Of a DNA stretch of 17,500 nucleotides, positions 1 through 10,174 are shown piece after piece. The DNA is from Chrysomallon squamiferum. Taxonomy: Eukaryota > Mollusca > Gastropoda > Neomphalida > Peltospiridae. Numbering within the stretch: position 1 is the stretch's first letter; each line of letters starts with the position of its first letter. Made by a program: the position numbers and the translations under genes. The DNA lies in the NCBI GenBank assembly GCA_012295275.1, contig CM022672.1, positions 11,295,404 to 11,312,903 on the forward strand, in the 5' to 3' direction. The notes under the pieces were generated by a model. It was not told the DNA's origin. It saw only the letters and a list, made by a program, of their open reading frames with translations, and ran no database searches.

Positions 1-85
1 GTCGTTGTTATTAGTATTGATGCTGTTGGTGGTGTTAATATTATTGCTGTTATTGTTGTTGTTGTTGATTGTTTTCCTTCTTCAG

Positions 86-267
86 CTGTCTGGCAGTTTG
101 ATGGTTGCTTCACTGTTCGAGGTGGTTGTTGGTTTCACGGGAATGGTTGGTCCACTGCTTCGACTAATCGGGCCGCTCACAGTGGCTCCTACCATCTCCC
201 TGATAGGAATTTCTCTGTACCAGGTCGCCATCTTGTACGCTCGGTGTCAGTGGGCAATATCCCTGGC
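86..267 (+). CDS. SLC23: SLC23 exon a (TM5-TM6 region)
   Basis: Starts in phase 0 after the acceptor ...CCTTCTTCAG at 85 and ends with two bases of an Ala codon before GTGAGT at 268. It encodes residues 1-60 of the partial protein, including a GSLMVASLFEVVVGF helix and GPLTVAPTISLIG, which aligns with the equivalent human SLC23A1 stretch. An in-frame Met at position 5 lies in the preceding TTG/TTA-rich intron and is not a real start. Confidence 0.92.
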
Positions 268-483
268 GTGAGTTTACAGTTACTATGGTTATAATTAATG
301 CTACGAATAAAATACATAAAAAATGACTGTCAAACATAATGTGTGTGCGTATGTAAGATACTTAGCGCTTTATTCTTGCATTATAAAAATTATGTTTACG
401 ACGTATTTTTTTTAAATTATGTGCTTTTTTTCTAATCAAAATTTTCAAATCCGTTTGTATTTTTAATCTGGACATTCCTTAAA

Positions 484-534
<51 letters not shown>

Positions 535-1250
535 GTAGTAGAAGTAGTAGTAGTAGAAGTAGTAGTGGTAGTAATAATAATAATAATAATAATTAGCTGA
601 ATGAACTGAAGAAATAACGAAAAGCGATATTTATTTATTCCTATTATGTTGTTTACTATTCTAGGGGGACAATTCTTGTTCTGGTATTTTCTCTCTATAT
701 TTATCGCGTGACCATTCCCATACCAAGTTTGAGGCGTGGTCCCGACGGGCAAAGGAAAATCAACCGACTTCCGCTTTTCCAGTTACTTCCGGTAAGACTT
801 AACAATATGACTCTATTGCTTTGAAGTTTATAAGGATTCATTTTAATTACGAAACAGTAACAGTAAAATTAATACAACAGTTATCACAGATTTTCTTTAT
901 TATTAAAGGTAAATCTATAAAATCTGTTAAATTTACTTTTTATTCACTAAGGTTAGTTTATTAGTACGAATAAATAGCCTAAATATGTTTTTCCTCGTTC
1001 CGTCTGTTTGTTCTGCACATCAGATTTTCTTAATAATAAAACATAGCAATATTAATACAAGTATGAGATTTTCTTGGAAGCATGCATTTTTCTTTGTTTC
1101 ATTATGTCATTTTTTTATGCAGAGATATAGAAAGAAAAAAGTACACAAACCAATATTTACTCTGTGGATTTTTGTTTATATATTTACCTTTCTCTGAACG
1201 ATATGGCGTTGCGAATCAAAGGAAAACGACAACTTTCGTGATCGTATTGC

Positions 1251-1303
<53 letters not shown>

Positions 1304-3055
1304 TAATAATAATATTTTATTATTAGCAAAGTCAGATATCAACGAACAAATAAAATAATATTCTAGGACTTATACCAAAATATTAAACTGATTGTACCAA
1401 CCATCAAAAGTACATATTCACTCGAAGTTTGTAAAAAATTTAATTTCAGATTTTACTCAGTATCTTGATCATGTGGGGAGTATGTGGAATTCTCACAGTT
1501 ACTGGCATGCTGACAGATGACAGCACTAACATCGAGTACTTGGCTAGAACGGACGCTAAATTAAACATTTATTACATGACACCTTGGTTCCAAATACCAT
1601 ATCCAGGTATAGGTTTTTGTTATGTATGAATATATTTAAAAAAATAATAAAGTGAACTGTGTACTATTGACACTGAACAACAATAACAAAAACAAGATTA
1701 AAATAAGGAAACAGACACCCCCCACACACACACACCAACACACACACACATGCATACTGATATACTTAAAATCAAGAACTACAACAACAATAAATAAATA
1801 AATAAATACCAATAAAAATACGATCCTATAATTGAAAAATTTAATGGACGTCTGTTATTTCAGTATTATTATTATTTTTAAACTGTTGAAAATTTCAGGT
1901 CAGTTTGGAATACCCAAGTTTAACACAGCAGTGTTCACAGGCTTTCTGGCGGCCATCATTTCCTCTCTAGTGGAGTCAGTAGGTGACTACTTTGCTTGTT
2001 CGAAAGCTTCCGTCGCTCCACCGCCGCCCAACCACGCCGTCACTCGGGGAATCTTCATGGAGGGAGTCTGTAGCGTCTTGTCCGGAGCAGTTGGTGCCGG
2101 CCATGCTACAACGTCGTACAGCGGCAACGTCGCTGCCATAACTTTGACAAAAGTATTTATTAAAAAAAATATTTATTTTATGTAATATGTAGTTTTAAAC
2201 GAGTATAATTGTAATTATATTATGCATATTTCGTTAGAAGTCACAGTATAACGTGATTTCCTTGCTTCTAGTTCTTCGTTTCTGTATAATTACTCTTTAA
2301 ATATGAGAACCGATCCTCAGCTTGTGACTTTCCGAAAATCCTCTTTCAGTAACCTAATCAGATTTCGGACTAATCTTATGGGTGCTGTATGATTTTTTAT
2401 TTGGGATGAACTCTAAGGATCTTGGCTATTATAGGATGGTATACGACACACGATTCAACCGAGCTGAATTTGTTTACACTCAGGCCGTAGTCTACGACAT
2501 ACGAGGACACATACATAAAACATTTGATATAATTATAACAAAATTGGTGGATTTATAATAATGTAGATAATAATAAAATGTATACAATATATGTGCTAGA
2601 GGATATGGCAACACATCGATAGAATATATCGATTCTATCACAAATAAATATTTTATTAAATAAAATCATATAATTAAATATAAGTAGGTTTGTGAAATAT
2701 GGGCCAGTGAAAATACTAAAATGTCAAGTCAAAACCCTCAGTTTACTTTTTCAGGTGGAAAGGCAACAATTATCTACAGAGTGAACTTTGTAATCTGTTA
2801 GTTCGAATTAAAAGTTTATTTGAAACAGCATAATCGATAGTTTAATTTCTGCATTAAAAAAAAAAAAAAAAAAAATAAATAAATAAATAAATAACAAAAA
2901 AAAAAAAAAAAAAAAATTATATATTTTTTATTTTTATTTACTTATTTATTATTATTATTATTATTATTATAAATAAATAAATAAATAAATAAAAAATCAA
3001 ATATTAGATAAAATAAATTAAAAAGTATTATTATTATTATTTATTTATTTATTTA

Positions 3056-3118
<63 letters not shown>

Positions 3119-4468
3119 TTATTTTTTATTTTTTATTATTGAATCATTTACAATGAAAAGTATTGTCTTATGTTTAACAGTATTGTCTTACGTATGTAAT
3201 CATTATCTATTATTTATTTATTTATTTTCAGACAGCCAGCAGGATTGTGATGTTGTTCGCTGGAATCATTATTATAATTATTTCAGTGGTTGGTAAATTC
3301 GCGGCCATCTTTGCCATGGTACCAAACGCAGCCCTGGCTGGCGCATTAGTAGTGTCTTTTGGAATGCTTATTTCTTTGGGTATTTCCACCTTGAAGTATG
3401 TGGATCTCTCTTCCTCTAGAAATCTCTTAATATTAGGAATGTCCTTGATGACTGGCATAATGATGTCTGAATGGGTTCAGAGATATCCCGACTTTGTCCA
3501 TTCTGGTAAGTTGCAGCATAACCATAATGCTTCCAGATCCTGAGAAAAAGCTGTATAAATAGTCAGACGCCATTTTGTTTCTAGTATTAGAAATCTTGAC
3601 TTGATTTACGAATTTGAATACGTATTTAATTTCTTATCTGTGTGTACTTTACTTGCACAAGCCTAAGTGCAAATACAGACTAACTTGCAATATTTATCAT
3701 TCATTTTATGATTATCTTTATAAAAATAAAGAAATAAATATCGCAGTATTCCCGAATAAACTTCATTCTTGCACTGTTAACATTTTTATTGAAAATCAAG
3801 GGTCCGTAACAAAACAAATGAATAAATATGTAAGTCAACAAATAATAATAAAAAGTAATAAAAACAATAATAAATAAAAAATAATAAAATAAGAGTAGAA
3901 TCCTATTTTGTGTGTAAGAATTCCAAACAAAGAGTAGCACAGAACTTTTCCAATTCTTTTTTACTGTATTTGAAAAATGGAATGTATTCTGTTTTACTGA
4001 TGGCACTGTTTTGTCTTTTAAAGGAAACATCGAACTGGATTCTACAATAAAAGTTATTTTCGGAACACCTATGTTCTTGGGAGGCATCGTGGCTTGTATA
4101 CTCGACAACACAGTGCAGGGTAATGTAGAAACAAGAGAAAATTAGTGATTTATACTTTCATACAAACATTACTGTTACTGTTCATTTCATTGTTCAGATA
4201 TGAATACCATTCAGTATTGTCGATATACTTGTATTCGGTTGTATATAAGTGTATTATATTACTAAAATTCAGTTTTCTTTCTGGCAAGAAGAAGAAATCA
4301 ATATATATTCATAATCCATAAACGACACGTATATGTGTGACTTTCGATACAATATAATATTATATTTTTGTTGCGTACTTTCCAAAAGACAAATGAATTA
4401 AGTAAAATATTAAAAGAAAGTACTACTAAAGACATTATAATTTAGATTTCAGTGATATTTGCAATAGA

Positions 4469-4500
<32 letters not shown>

Positions 4501-4818
4501 TTCTAAATACATTTATCTTTTTTTAATTCATAATCCAAATACTAGTGCTTAGACGTGTTGTTTCAGTATTTATTACAATTATATTTCACTTTAGGAACGG
4601 ACGAAGAAAGGGGAATGGTTGCTTGGCGAAAAAGTCACCTGATCTCGGGAACAAAAAGCGAGACCGAAACAGAGGCTATGGTCTACGAATGGAATTGTAT
4701 ACCTGCGTTATACAAGTTTGCCCCTTGGCTTAGTAAATTACCCATTATGCCTCCACTTCAGGCAAAACAGACATATTTAATATCAGAAACATCCGGTGAA
4801 AAAAGTTCGAAAGTTTGA
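86..4818 (+). CDS. SLC23: SLC23-family nucleobase-ascorbate transporter, 3' part, 7 exons
   Basis: Joined exons 86-267, 665-791, 1450-1606, 1899-2152, 3232-3505, 4024-4119 and 4595-4818 give one open frame of 437 residues plus stop; every junction has AG/GT borders and matching phase. The order of blocks matches human SLC23A1/SLC23A2 from just before TM5 to the C-terminus: a GPLTVAPTISLIG block, the ARTDA...IPYP loop, a TM8 block with E181 and D185 (partial numbering) and a PPPP turn, the NAT signature region at 231-244, SSRNL, and an LDNTV...EERG block. Family members are about 580-600 residues, so roughly the first 160-170 residues lie upstream. SLC23 proteins are multi-pass membrane transporters, in animals best known for Na+-coupled ascorbate uptake. 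The signature motif is unusual here (G-N-V-A instead of [QEP]-N-x-G), so substrate cannot be assigned. Family is sure; orthology to A1, A2 or A3 is not. Confidence 0.93.
485..593. repeat. (AAT)n array with internal AGT block, SLC23 intron
   Basis: About 16 AAT units, then a block of AGT/GAAGT variants, then AAT again. The 268-664 intron otherwise holds AT-rich sequence with no other signal seen. Confidence 0.95.
665..791 (+). CDS. SLC23: SLC23 exon b (internal helix and cytoplasmic loop)
   Basis: This exon has no open frame with a Met and is easy to miss. It was found because exon a (ends phase 2) and exon c (starts phase 0) cannot be joined directly, requiring an exon of 3n+1 bases. Acceptor TATTCTAG precedes 665; donor GTAAGA follows 791. 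The 127 bases encode G-T-I-L-V-L-V-F-S-L-Y, a basic loop rich in R/K, and L-P-L-F-Q-L-L-P, matching the human ILFSQYLRN ... IFKMFP block. Confidence 0.88.
1252..1314. repeat. (AAT)n microsatellite, SLC23 intron
   Basis: About 20 AAT units with one AAA interruption. The intron 792-1449 also shows a 70-codon open frame from 985 without homology or splice support; nothing else seen. Confidence 0.95.
1450..1606 (+). CDS. SLC23: SLC23 exon c (TM7 and ARTDA loop)
   Basis: Bordered by TTTAATTTCAG and GTATAG. It encodes residues 104-155 in phase 0: a hydrophobic helix, the family-typical ARTDA, and WFQIPYP at the 3' end, corresponding to human ARTDARGD ... WIRIPYP. It ends with one base of a Gly codon. 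Confidence 0.92.
1723..1750. repeat. (CA)n microsatellite, SLC23 intron
   Basis: Short CA array with one interruption after a run of C, followed near 1792 by (AAAT)n. Confidence 0.9.
1899..2152 (+). CDS. SLC23: SLC23 exon d (TM8 substrate site and NAT signature)
   Basis: Bordered by AAAATTTCAG and a weak donor AAA|GTATTT. It encodes residues 157-240, the catalytically central part: the TM8 E181-S-V-G-D185 pair, equivalent by alignment to UapA E356 and D360, the PPPP motif at 196-199, RGIF and EG, then SYSGNVAAITLTK leading into the signature motif that finishes in the next exon. GC content is clearly higher than in flanking introns. Confidence 0.94.
2153..2855. other. SLC23 intron, unique AT-rich part
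   Basis: No exon or mobile element seen. A small inverted repeat (GATAGAAT at 2618-2625 against ATTCTATC at 2632-2639, 6-base loop) is the only local structure noted. Confidence 0.6.
2856..3140. repeat. A/T low-complexity block with complementary arms
   Basis: Two A runs and (AAAT)n occupy the left half; (ATT)n, (ATTT)n and T-rich runs occupy the right half, with a further AAAT/ATT exchange in between. The halves are mutually complementary and could fold into long hairpins. It ends about 90 bases before SLC23 exon e. Confidence 0.9.
3232..3505 (+). CDS. SLC23: SLC23 exon e (TM10-TM12 region)
   Basis: Acceptor TTTATTTTCAG, donor GTAAGT. It encodes residues 241-331, starting T-A-S-R, which completes the NAT signature (R244), then long hydrophobic helices (VVGKFAAIFAMVPNAALAG), VDLSSSRNLLILG, and a segment ending DFVHS. 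The VD.xSSRNL element is strongly family-specific. Confidence 0.93.
3506..4023. other. SLC23 intron, AT-rich
   Basis: Contains an irregular AATA/AAAT-rich stretch around 3838-3890. Open frames on both strands here are shadows with no homology. Nothing else seen. Confidence 0.6.
4024..4119 (+). CDS. SLC23: SLC23 exon f (TM13 region)
   Basis: Acceptor GTCTTTTAAAG, donor GTAATG; 96 bases, entering and leaving so that Gly codons span both junctions. It encodes a short hydrophobic segment ending MFLGGIVACILDNTV, matching human MFVGGCLAFILDNTV. Confidence 0.93.
4474..4500. repeat. A27 homopolymer, SLC23 intron
   Basis: Uninterrupted run of 27 A in the last SLC23 intron (4120-4594). No retroelement body was recognised upstream, so it is not called a SINE tail. 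The rest of the intron shows nothing. Confidence 0.85.
4595..4818 (+). CDS. SLC23: SLC23 terminal exon (C-terminal cytoplasmic tail)
   Basis: Acceptor TTCACTTTAG; stop TGA at 4816-4818. It begins with the conserved GTDEERG box (human GSPEERG), then W, a variable charged stretch, a Y-x-x-P-P-L-like proximal segment and a Ser/Lys-rich end finishing S-S-K-V. The terminal S-K-V resembles the T-K-V end of human SLC23A1; whether this is a PDZ-type ligand is inference. Confidence 0.92.
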
Positions 4819-5088
4819 CAAAGAGGCATGTTACTTTCACATATGACCTTTAAAATATTTGCTGCATTCGGAACAACTCGACTAATTCCGGAATTAACGC
4901 AACGGGATAATCTTAGATGAAAATTCTGATGAACTTTTATACTAATCATACTGCTAGAATGAAGAGGTATTTTCATTAACGTACGTCTTATTTATTTCTA
5001 CTGTGATTTATTAAATATTGTCCTGTATTTTAAAGTTAAATATACTTGTTAATATTATCTTCATATTTTGATTATTTTAATATATTTA

Positions 5089-5094
5089 AATAAA
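5089..5094 (+). terminator. Poly(A) signal of the SLC23 gene
   Basis: AATAAA lies about 270 bases after the SLC23 stop. It is followed by a GTTTTTTTTT run from 5111, a plausible U-rich downstream element. The 3' UTR would be roughly 4819-5110. Placement of cleavage is inference. Confidence 0.6.
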
Positions 5095-5111
5095 ACAATG
5101 CATTATTATTG

Positions 5112-5162
5112 TTTTTTTTTTTTATTTTTTTAAATTTTTTTTTTATTTTTTTTTATTATTGT
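5112..5162. repeat. T-rich low-complexity tract after SLC23
   Basis: Runs of 8-12 T broken by A or AAA directly after the SLC23 poly(A) signal. May include the downstream U-rich element for 3' end formation. Confidence 0.8.
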
Positions 5163-5169
5163 TATTCAT

Positions 5170-5287
5170 GATGATAATATTGTTGTAGTGAGGTCGAAAC
5201 AAAACTGGCCAGGTGCTACAGTTGGAAAGGGTCTATGATTTTTAAGGCCTTCTACCCCAGTTAAAGGCAAATATGGACCCTATATAA

Positions 5288-5362
<75 letters not shown>
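5170..5362 (+). mobile_element. Possible retroelement 3' end with (AAT)n tail
   Basis: A compact, more complex stretch (5185-5285, with GGTCGAAAC and GGCCTTCTACCCC) runs straight into about 25 AAT units at 5288-5362. A short unique body joined to a simple AAT tail is typical of 3' ends of some LINE/SINE families. No target duplication or second copy was found, so this may equally be unique DNA beside a microsatellite. Confidence 0.3.
5288..5362. repeat. (AAT)n microsatellite
   Basis: About 25 uninterrupted AAT units in the gap between the convergent genes. Confidence 0.95.
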
Positions 5363-5364
<2 letters not shown>

Positions 5365-5436
5365 TTGCTGTCATAGAAAAGATGGTCAATAGGTTTCATA
5401 ATTGATAATACAGATGAAATATAAATAAACAACAGA

Positions 5437-5442
5437 TTTATT
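5437..5442 (-). terminator. Poly(A) signal downstream of the orphan exon
   Basis: AATAAA on the - strand, about 80 bases past the TAA of the candidate exon at 5523-5585. It fits a short 3' UTR but would occur by chance often in this composition. Confidence 0.3.
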
Positions 5443-5522
5443 ATTTAATAATATACGAGATGATCTTGTTACACAGTTTGGGAACAGGATTCGTTCTCTA
5501 TTAAAATGAATTATAATCATTT

Positions 5523-5585
5523 TTATCTGACGGACGCAGACTGAGAATCCCTTTCTACAAGAGTCTCATCCTCCATCGGCGACTT
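5523..5585 (-). CDS. Candidate orphan terminal coding exon (20 residues)
   Basis: On the - strand a good acceptor (GTGTTTCTGTCACAG) is followed in phase 0 by 20 codons reading K-S-P-M-E-D-E-T-L-V-E-R-D-S-Q-S-A-S-V-R and TAA, then an AATAAA about 80 bases further on. Base composition is far less AT-rich than the surroundings. It looks like the end of a membrane-protein tail. The nearest upstream phase-0 donor on this strand is the VMAT one after KEEKM (10958), so an alternative VMAT tail is possible; so is the end of another gene, or chance. No protein family recognised. Confidence 0.35.
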   Translation of the reverse strand, partial: KSPMEDETLVERDSQSASVR

Positions 5586-5745
5586 CTGTGACAGAAACAC
5601 CACCAGTAAATGATAAGATAACTCACAAGTAATGCTATATATACATTTATTTATCTGAATGTCTTGTACATTACTTTGTAGTTCATTACAGTGTGTTTTA
5701 AACTATATTCTAGCAGCGTCTTCGCAAACTAACCATTTATCTAAT

Positions 5746-5859
<114 letters not shown>

Positions 5860-5928
5860 AAATCTTATATACAATCTATAACCTTGATATGATATAAACT
5901 ATAAACAGAACAACCTATTTGATGAATA

Positions 5929-5997
5929 TTTATGTTTGTTTGCATGTACGTATGTGTGTGTATGTGTGTATGTATGTTTGTGTGTGTTTGTGTCTAA
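5929..5997. repeat. TG/TATG-rich degenerate array
   Basis: Mixed TGTG, TATG and TTTG units, a decayed relative of the larger TATG array near 10.5 kb. Confidence 0.7.
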
Positions 5998-8900
5998 TAC
6001 TGTATGTATATTTGTGTACGTATGTCTATGTCTGTGAGATCGAACAGTTCAAGTAAGTTAAACTCAGTATGCTATTTACCATATGTTATATATGCGTGCG
6101 TAGACGTGTGATACATCCCAATATGTTTGTATATTTTTTTTGTGTTAAATATATCATGATGTTACAACAATTTGTATAACTTTTCTGTTTCATATAAAAC
6201 CATTTTTTTTTTAAATTAATTAATTAATCTCCCTATATAAATCTGTTAATTCACATTTCAATAACTAGTCCAAAATTAATCTGTTAACTCATTAAGCATT
6301 AAGACTAAATATTTTTTAAAACTTTTAACTACAGTTTTAACTAAACACAAAAGTGCCAACTCGTTAGCTACAATTTTAATTTCTATATCGAAGGCACATA
6401 GTCATTGCTAAGTCTAGTAAAACTTTGAATACATAGGTCAAAAATAAACTTAACGAAATCGTAAAATAAATGATCGGTAATATAAAATACTTAAAACAAT
6501 TTGGCGAAATAGAAGTGATCTTATCTTTATATGTAAAACGTACTTCAGTATTTTAAAGCCTATTCAGTTTTCCCAAAACTTTAAAAATGAGTATAATTTT
6601 TTTTAAATACCTTTCAAAAACAGTGTTTTAAAGTATTGTTATTTCTATTACTATGTTAATTTTAAAACCTTTTCAGTTCTCACAAAACCTGAATAAACAG
6701 ATTAAAAAAATACTAAAAAAAATAAACTTAGGATAATCTTTAAAATAAAAAATACTTTAAAATGTATACCAACATATCTAAATTAAAACGATTCTATCTT
6801 GAAAATACTATTAATTTAAAATTTTAAAAACTGATCATTATTCAAATAAAAAAATATAAAAGTAAGAAAAAAAAGAGATCACAATCGTCAATGTAAAATA
6901 CATAAAAGAATCCAGTATATATAAATTAAACTTAATGCTATTTTTATTATATATAACCTACTTCATTATTTCACAACTTGTTCGCTGTGCTCGCTATAAT
7001 TAATTTACATTTATCTACCAGTGACATATATATATATATATGGATATATATTTTAATTTTTAACATCGTGTTATTTATTACTACATCTACGAGTCTGATA
7101 ATAATGCTAACAGCCTTGGCGTTTAGAAGCACAACTACATTCTAAATTATAAAATAAATTTGGCATCAAATATTTTTATCATCTTGAAAATAACACAGCA
7201 TTTATAATTATAGCCTACATATAACAGTTACAGGCTTTCATCTTCAATAAATATACTCTCAAAACGTAAAGGTTATCAAACAGACTATATACGTTTGTAT
7301 TATCTAGATATATGTGACAGTGTACATCGAAACAAGCAGTAAGTGGCGTTTTGGTTGTAATGAGTTATGCATGCATACATATTTTATATCATAAGCTTCA
7401 CGATGATACCTTTCTTATCCCTATATTAATATCGGCAATAATGGAATATTCAGAGGAAACGTTACTAACTGCTTCAGTGGGTTACAAAAAAGAATTTTTC
7501 GTATTATAAACTTATGATTTTTGTTTTCTGTTGGTGGACATTAGGTAAGGTATTCATAATTGTCTTTTTTTTTCAAGAGCATCTTTAGCATTATAAATTC
7601 ATGTTTTCTTTCATTTGGAAAAGATATTTAGGCATAATTGAAAAATTGCAAAATTATGATTGTTTTGACATTTATGTTTAGTGCTAGGTTGAAAATTGTG
7701 ACCTAATGTCTGATTCGATGAACAGGATCACAAATATAATTTATTGGCGTTCACTGAATATGTATCGCATCACTAACGTACGTCTTTCTTTACAGTAGGC
7801 TGATAAATGCTAAAATCCCTCCATAAAAATGTAATATTAGCACGGCATATGAATAACTTATTTTACTTATATATATATACATATCAAATGTATTCAATGT
7901 AAACACATTATTAGATGGACGTACATGTAGGAGTAATTTGTATTGCACAGAGTTATATACATATCTGTGCACGAATCAGCTAAATGAAGGTATTTATAAA
8001 CGTATCTACAGTCGCATATTACTACTAGTCACATTTGTTCCTATTTACACATGAGCATATGAGTAAGGGTGGCAGAGCATTTGATTTGCAAATATTAAAC
8101 ATATAAAGATTCAAGTATAATTTTTTTTTTTAGCTTTATCCATGTTTTTTCCATATCAGTTTAAGTTACTTTGCGCGCCTCAAAAGAACTTGAATACATT
8201 ATGAAAAGTATCTGTAAATATATTGCGATGTTGAACGAAGGGAAATAACTCATGTATTTCCTGTAATGGACGTTTCGCACTACAGTACAACAAACCTATG
8301 TAGAAAACACATAAACTAATGAATTCTACAAAGGAGTGTATATTTCTTTCAAAACAGTCTGCTCTTGGAAAGCTATATCGACTTGTAATAAAAGGACCGG
8401 ATTCAGAATTTCAGAAAAAAGGAAATGCATCATATACTGGAAACAAAAAGTTCGGTTGCTAGCTCAACGGGTTTTCCATAATCTGAATCCGTATACGTAT
8501 TGTATATATATATACCATTGACTAATGTTATTAAATATGTAAATTTGCATTCACCGGCTTATACGCTGTTATGAATAAAGATTATTGCAGTTAGTCTTTG
8601 TTTAATCTAAATAATGTTAGTGAGAAGATATCTTAAAGTATATGTACTGAAGAATATATCATATTCTTATGTACATACACATAATTTAAGGATTTTGTAA
8701 ATAAATAGCATGATTTTAGCTCATCAAATTTAAACATAATTATACAGAATCAAATTTAGAAGACATATCATTCTGAGTCATATTTTTCAGTAATTATATC
8801 ACAATAACAGACGATAAATTGTCCAGACACATAATGGGAACAACTTACAATATAGATTTTTTTTTTAAAGCAATCACCTATTTAATTAACATACTTAGGT

Positions 8901-10100
8901 CACATACGATTGACAAAACAGTTACTTGTGACATAATTCATTATGTTAGAGACTACTCCGCTCATTAACCCGCTTTACTAGGAATTATCTCTTTTAAACG
9001 GAATGTTGAACTAACGAATATACAAACTGTCTTCTATACAGGCAGTCACTGAATCACAACAGAAAACATACAAATATTCCGCTGACTTTTTGTAAATGCA
9101 TTTGACTGCTAACATTATCATTTATATTATGTAAGACTATGCTGTACTGACCAGTCAGAACCTATCCAGAACATCTTTCAGATATAACACAATATAAAAT
9201 CTTTTTAACCATAAATACAAGTCTTAAAATTTGGAATTGTACTGTAACTAATCTGGTTTGTAACTTTCATTTGTACGGTTCAGTTAAATATGTAACGAGA
9301 TTTCCATGACGTTCTAATTAGAAGCCATGTCATAAAAAAATGCATGTAGTCAAACTGTATTTTTTTTTCTCTCATATTTCTGGCCGTTCATGTACAATTA
9401 CTATATGATCATGACGTGAAGAACCAATTTTCTTTTTTATATTTCATAATAAATCAGATAACAAAACGAACATTTTAAAATAATTCTGCAAAAAATATGA
9501 CATTCTACCTATTTTCAATAATCACTTGATAATGTTATCAAAGACACAGTTAATAAATACAGACTTTCTCTATACTTTGTATACAGCTAACTTACACACA
9601 TTACATTAACTATCCACCTTGTTCATCATATACTAAACGTCTTCACCATCACTTTGTTTTAACGTCAATCCAGTCTGGAAATGATCTAATCACAAGCTTG
9701 ACTCCGCTCAAAGAACTCACCATTCCAACATATCATTAGACAGATATACTCGTAGGCCATGGAAAACTTGTTCATAATTGTTTAGACTGCTAATTCTCTT
9801 TTCATTCACTAAACGACATCACAAAGAAATGAAAATCTGAGCTTGCTTTAAATTCTGGCCAACAAAATAATCTCGTGTCACAGATTCACATCCATTTGGA
9901 CGAGTATTGCTTCTTTTATTTACGAAAATATTTACATGTTCCCTACATTTTTTTTTTTTTTGTTCAGTATATATTACTGACTGTCCTCGTTTACTCCCTC
10001 TTCCAGAATCACTCACATTTATCCAGTCTTTTCAGCACGCACTAGATGAACACTACAGCGACCTACTACAATTAAATCAATTTCATATTCTGTTCTTGCT
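5998..10100. other. Microsatellite-poor AT-rich block between the genes
   Basis: About 4.1 kb with no supported coding exon and, unlike almost every intron here, no substantial simple repeat. Likely distal 3' UTR or intron of the - strand VMAT gene, or conserved noncoding sequence. It includes several TGTA(A/T)ATA Pumilio-type words on the - strand (for example 8042-8049) and scattered AATAAA, none significant alone in such composition. A tRNA-Cys-like relic lies near 8055-8120. Confidence 0.5.
8055..8120 (+). pseudogene. Degenerate tRNA-Cys-like sequence (pseudo-tRNA or SINE head)
   Basis: GTGGCAGAGCATTTGA and the GCA that follows match the D-arm to anticodon part of eukaryotic tRNA-Cys (GTGGTAGAGCATTTGACTGCA). 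GATTCAAGT lies about 17 bases after the GCA, where the T-loop GGTTCAAAT is expected. Acceptor and T stems do not pair and the anticodon stem is broken, so it is not a working tRNA. Anticodon GCA is recognisable. Confidence 0.4.
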
Positions 10101-10131
10101 TTTATTACTGTTACCCTTCCAAGCTGTTTCC

Positions 10132-10174
10132 TTTATTCAGCACATTTTCCTTGCTTGGTCTTTTTCTCTTTATT
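10132..10174 (-). terminator. Candidate proximal poly(A) signals of VMAT
   Basis: AATAAA occurs on the - strand at 10169-10174 and 10132-10137, only 30-75 bases after the VMAT stop, and again at 10101-10106 and near 9915. AT-richness makes single hits weak. A longer 3' UTR reaching far lower coordinates is equally possible. Confidence 0.3.

Noticed and set aside
432-752. 106-codon - strand frame
   Set aside because: Reads through the AAT array and is antisense to SLC23 exon b at 665-791.
985-1197. 70-codon + strand frame inside an SLC23 intron
   Set aside because: Considered as the missing SLC23 exon, but it does not match the family; the exon at 665-791 fits in phase and sequence.
3701-4111. 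136-codon - strand frame
   Set aside because: Antisense to SLC23 exon 4024-4119 and AT-rich intron; no homology.
8398-8491. 10-bp perfect inverted repeat CGGATTCAGA/TCTGAATCCG
   Set aside because: One or two such pairs are expected by chance within 100 bases in a window of this size.
8336-8521. 61-codon + strand frame after an acceptor-like TTTCAAAACAG
   Set aside because: No donor partner, no known family and no neighbouring exon in phase.
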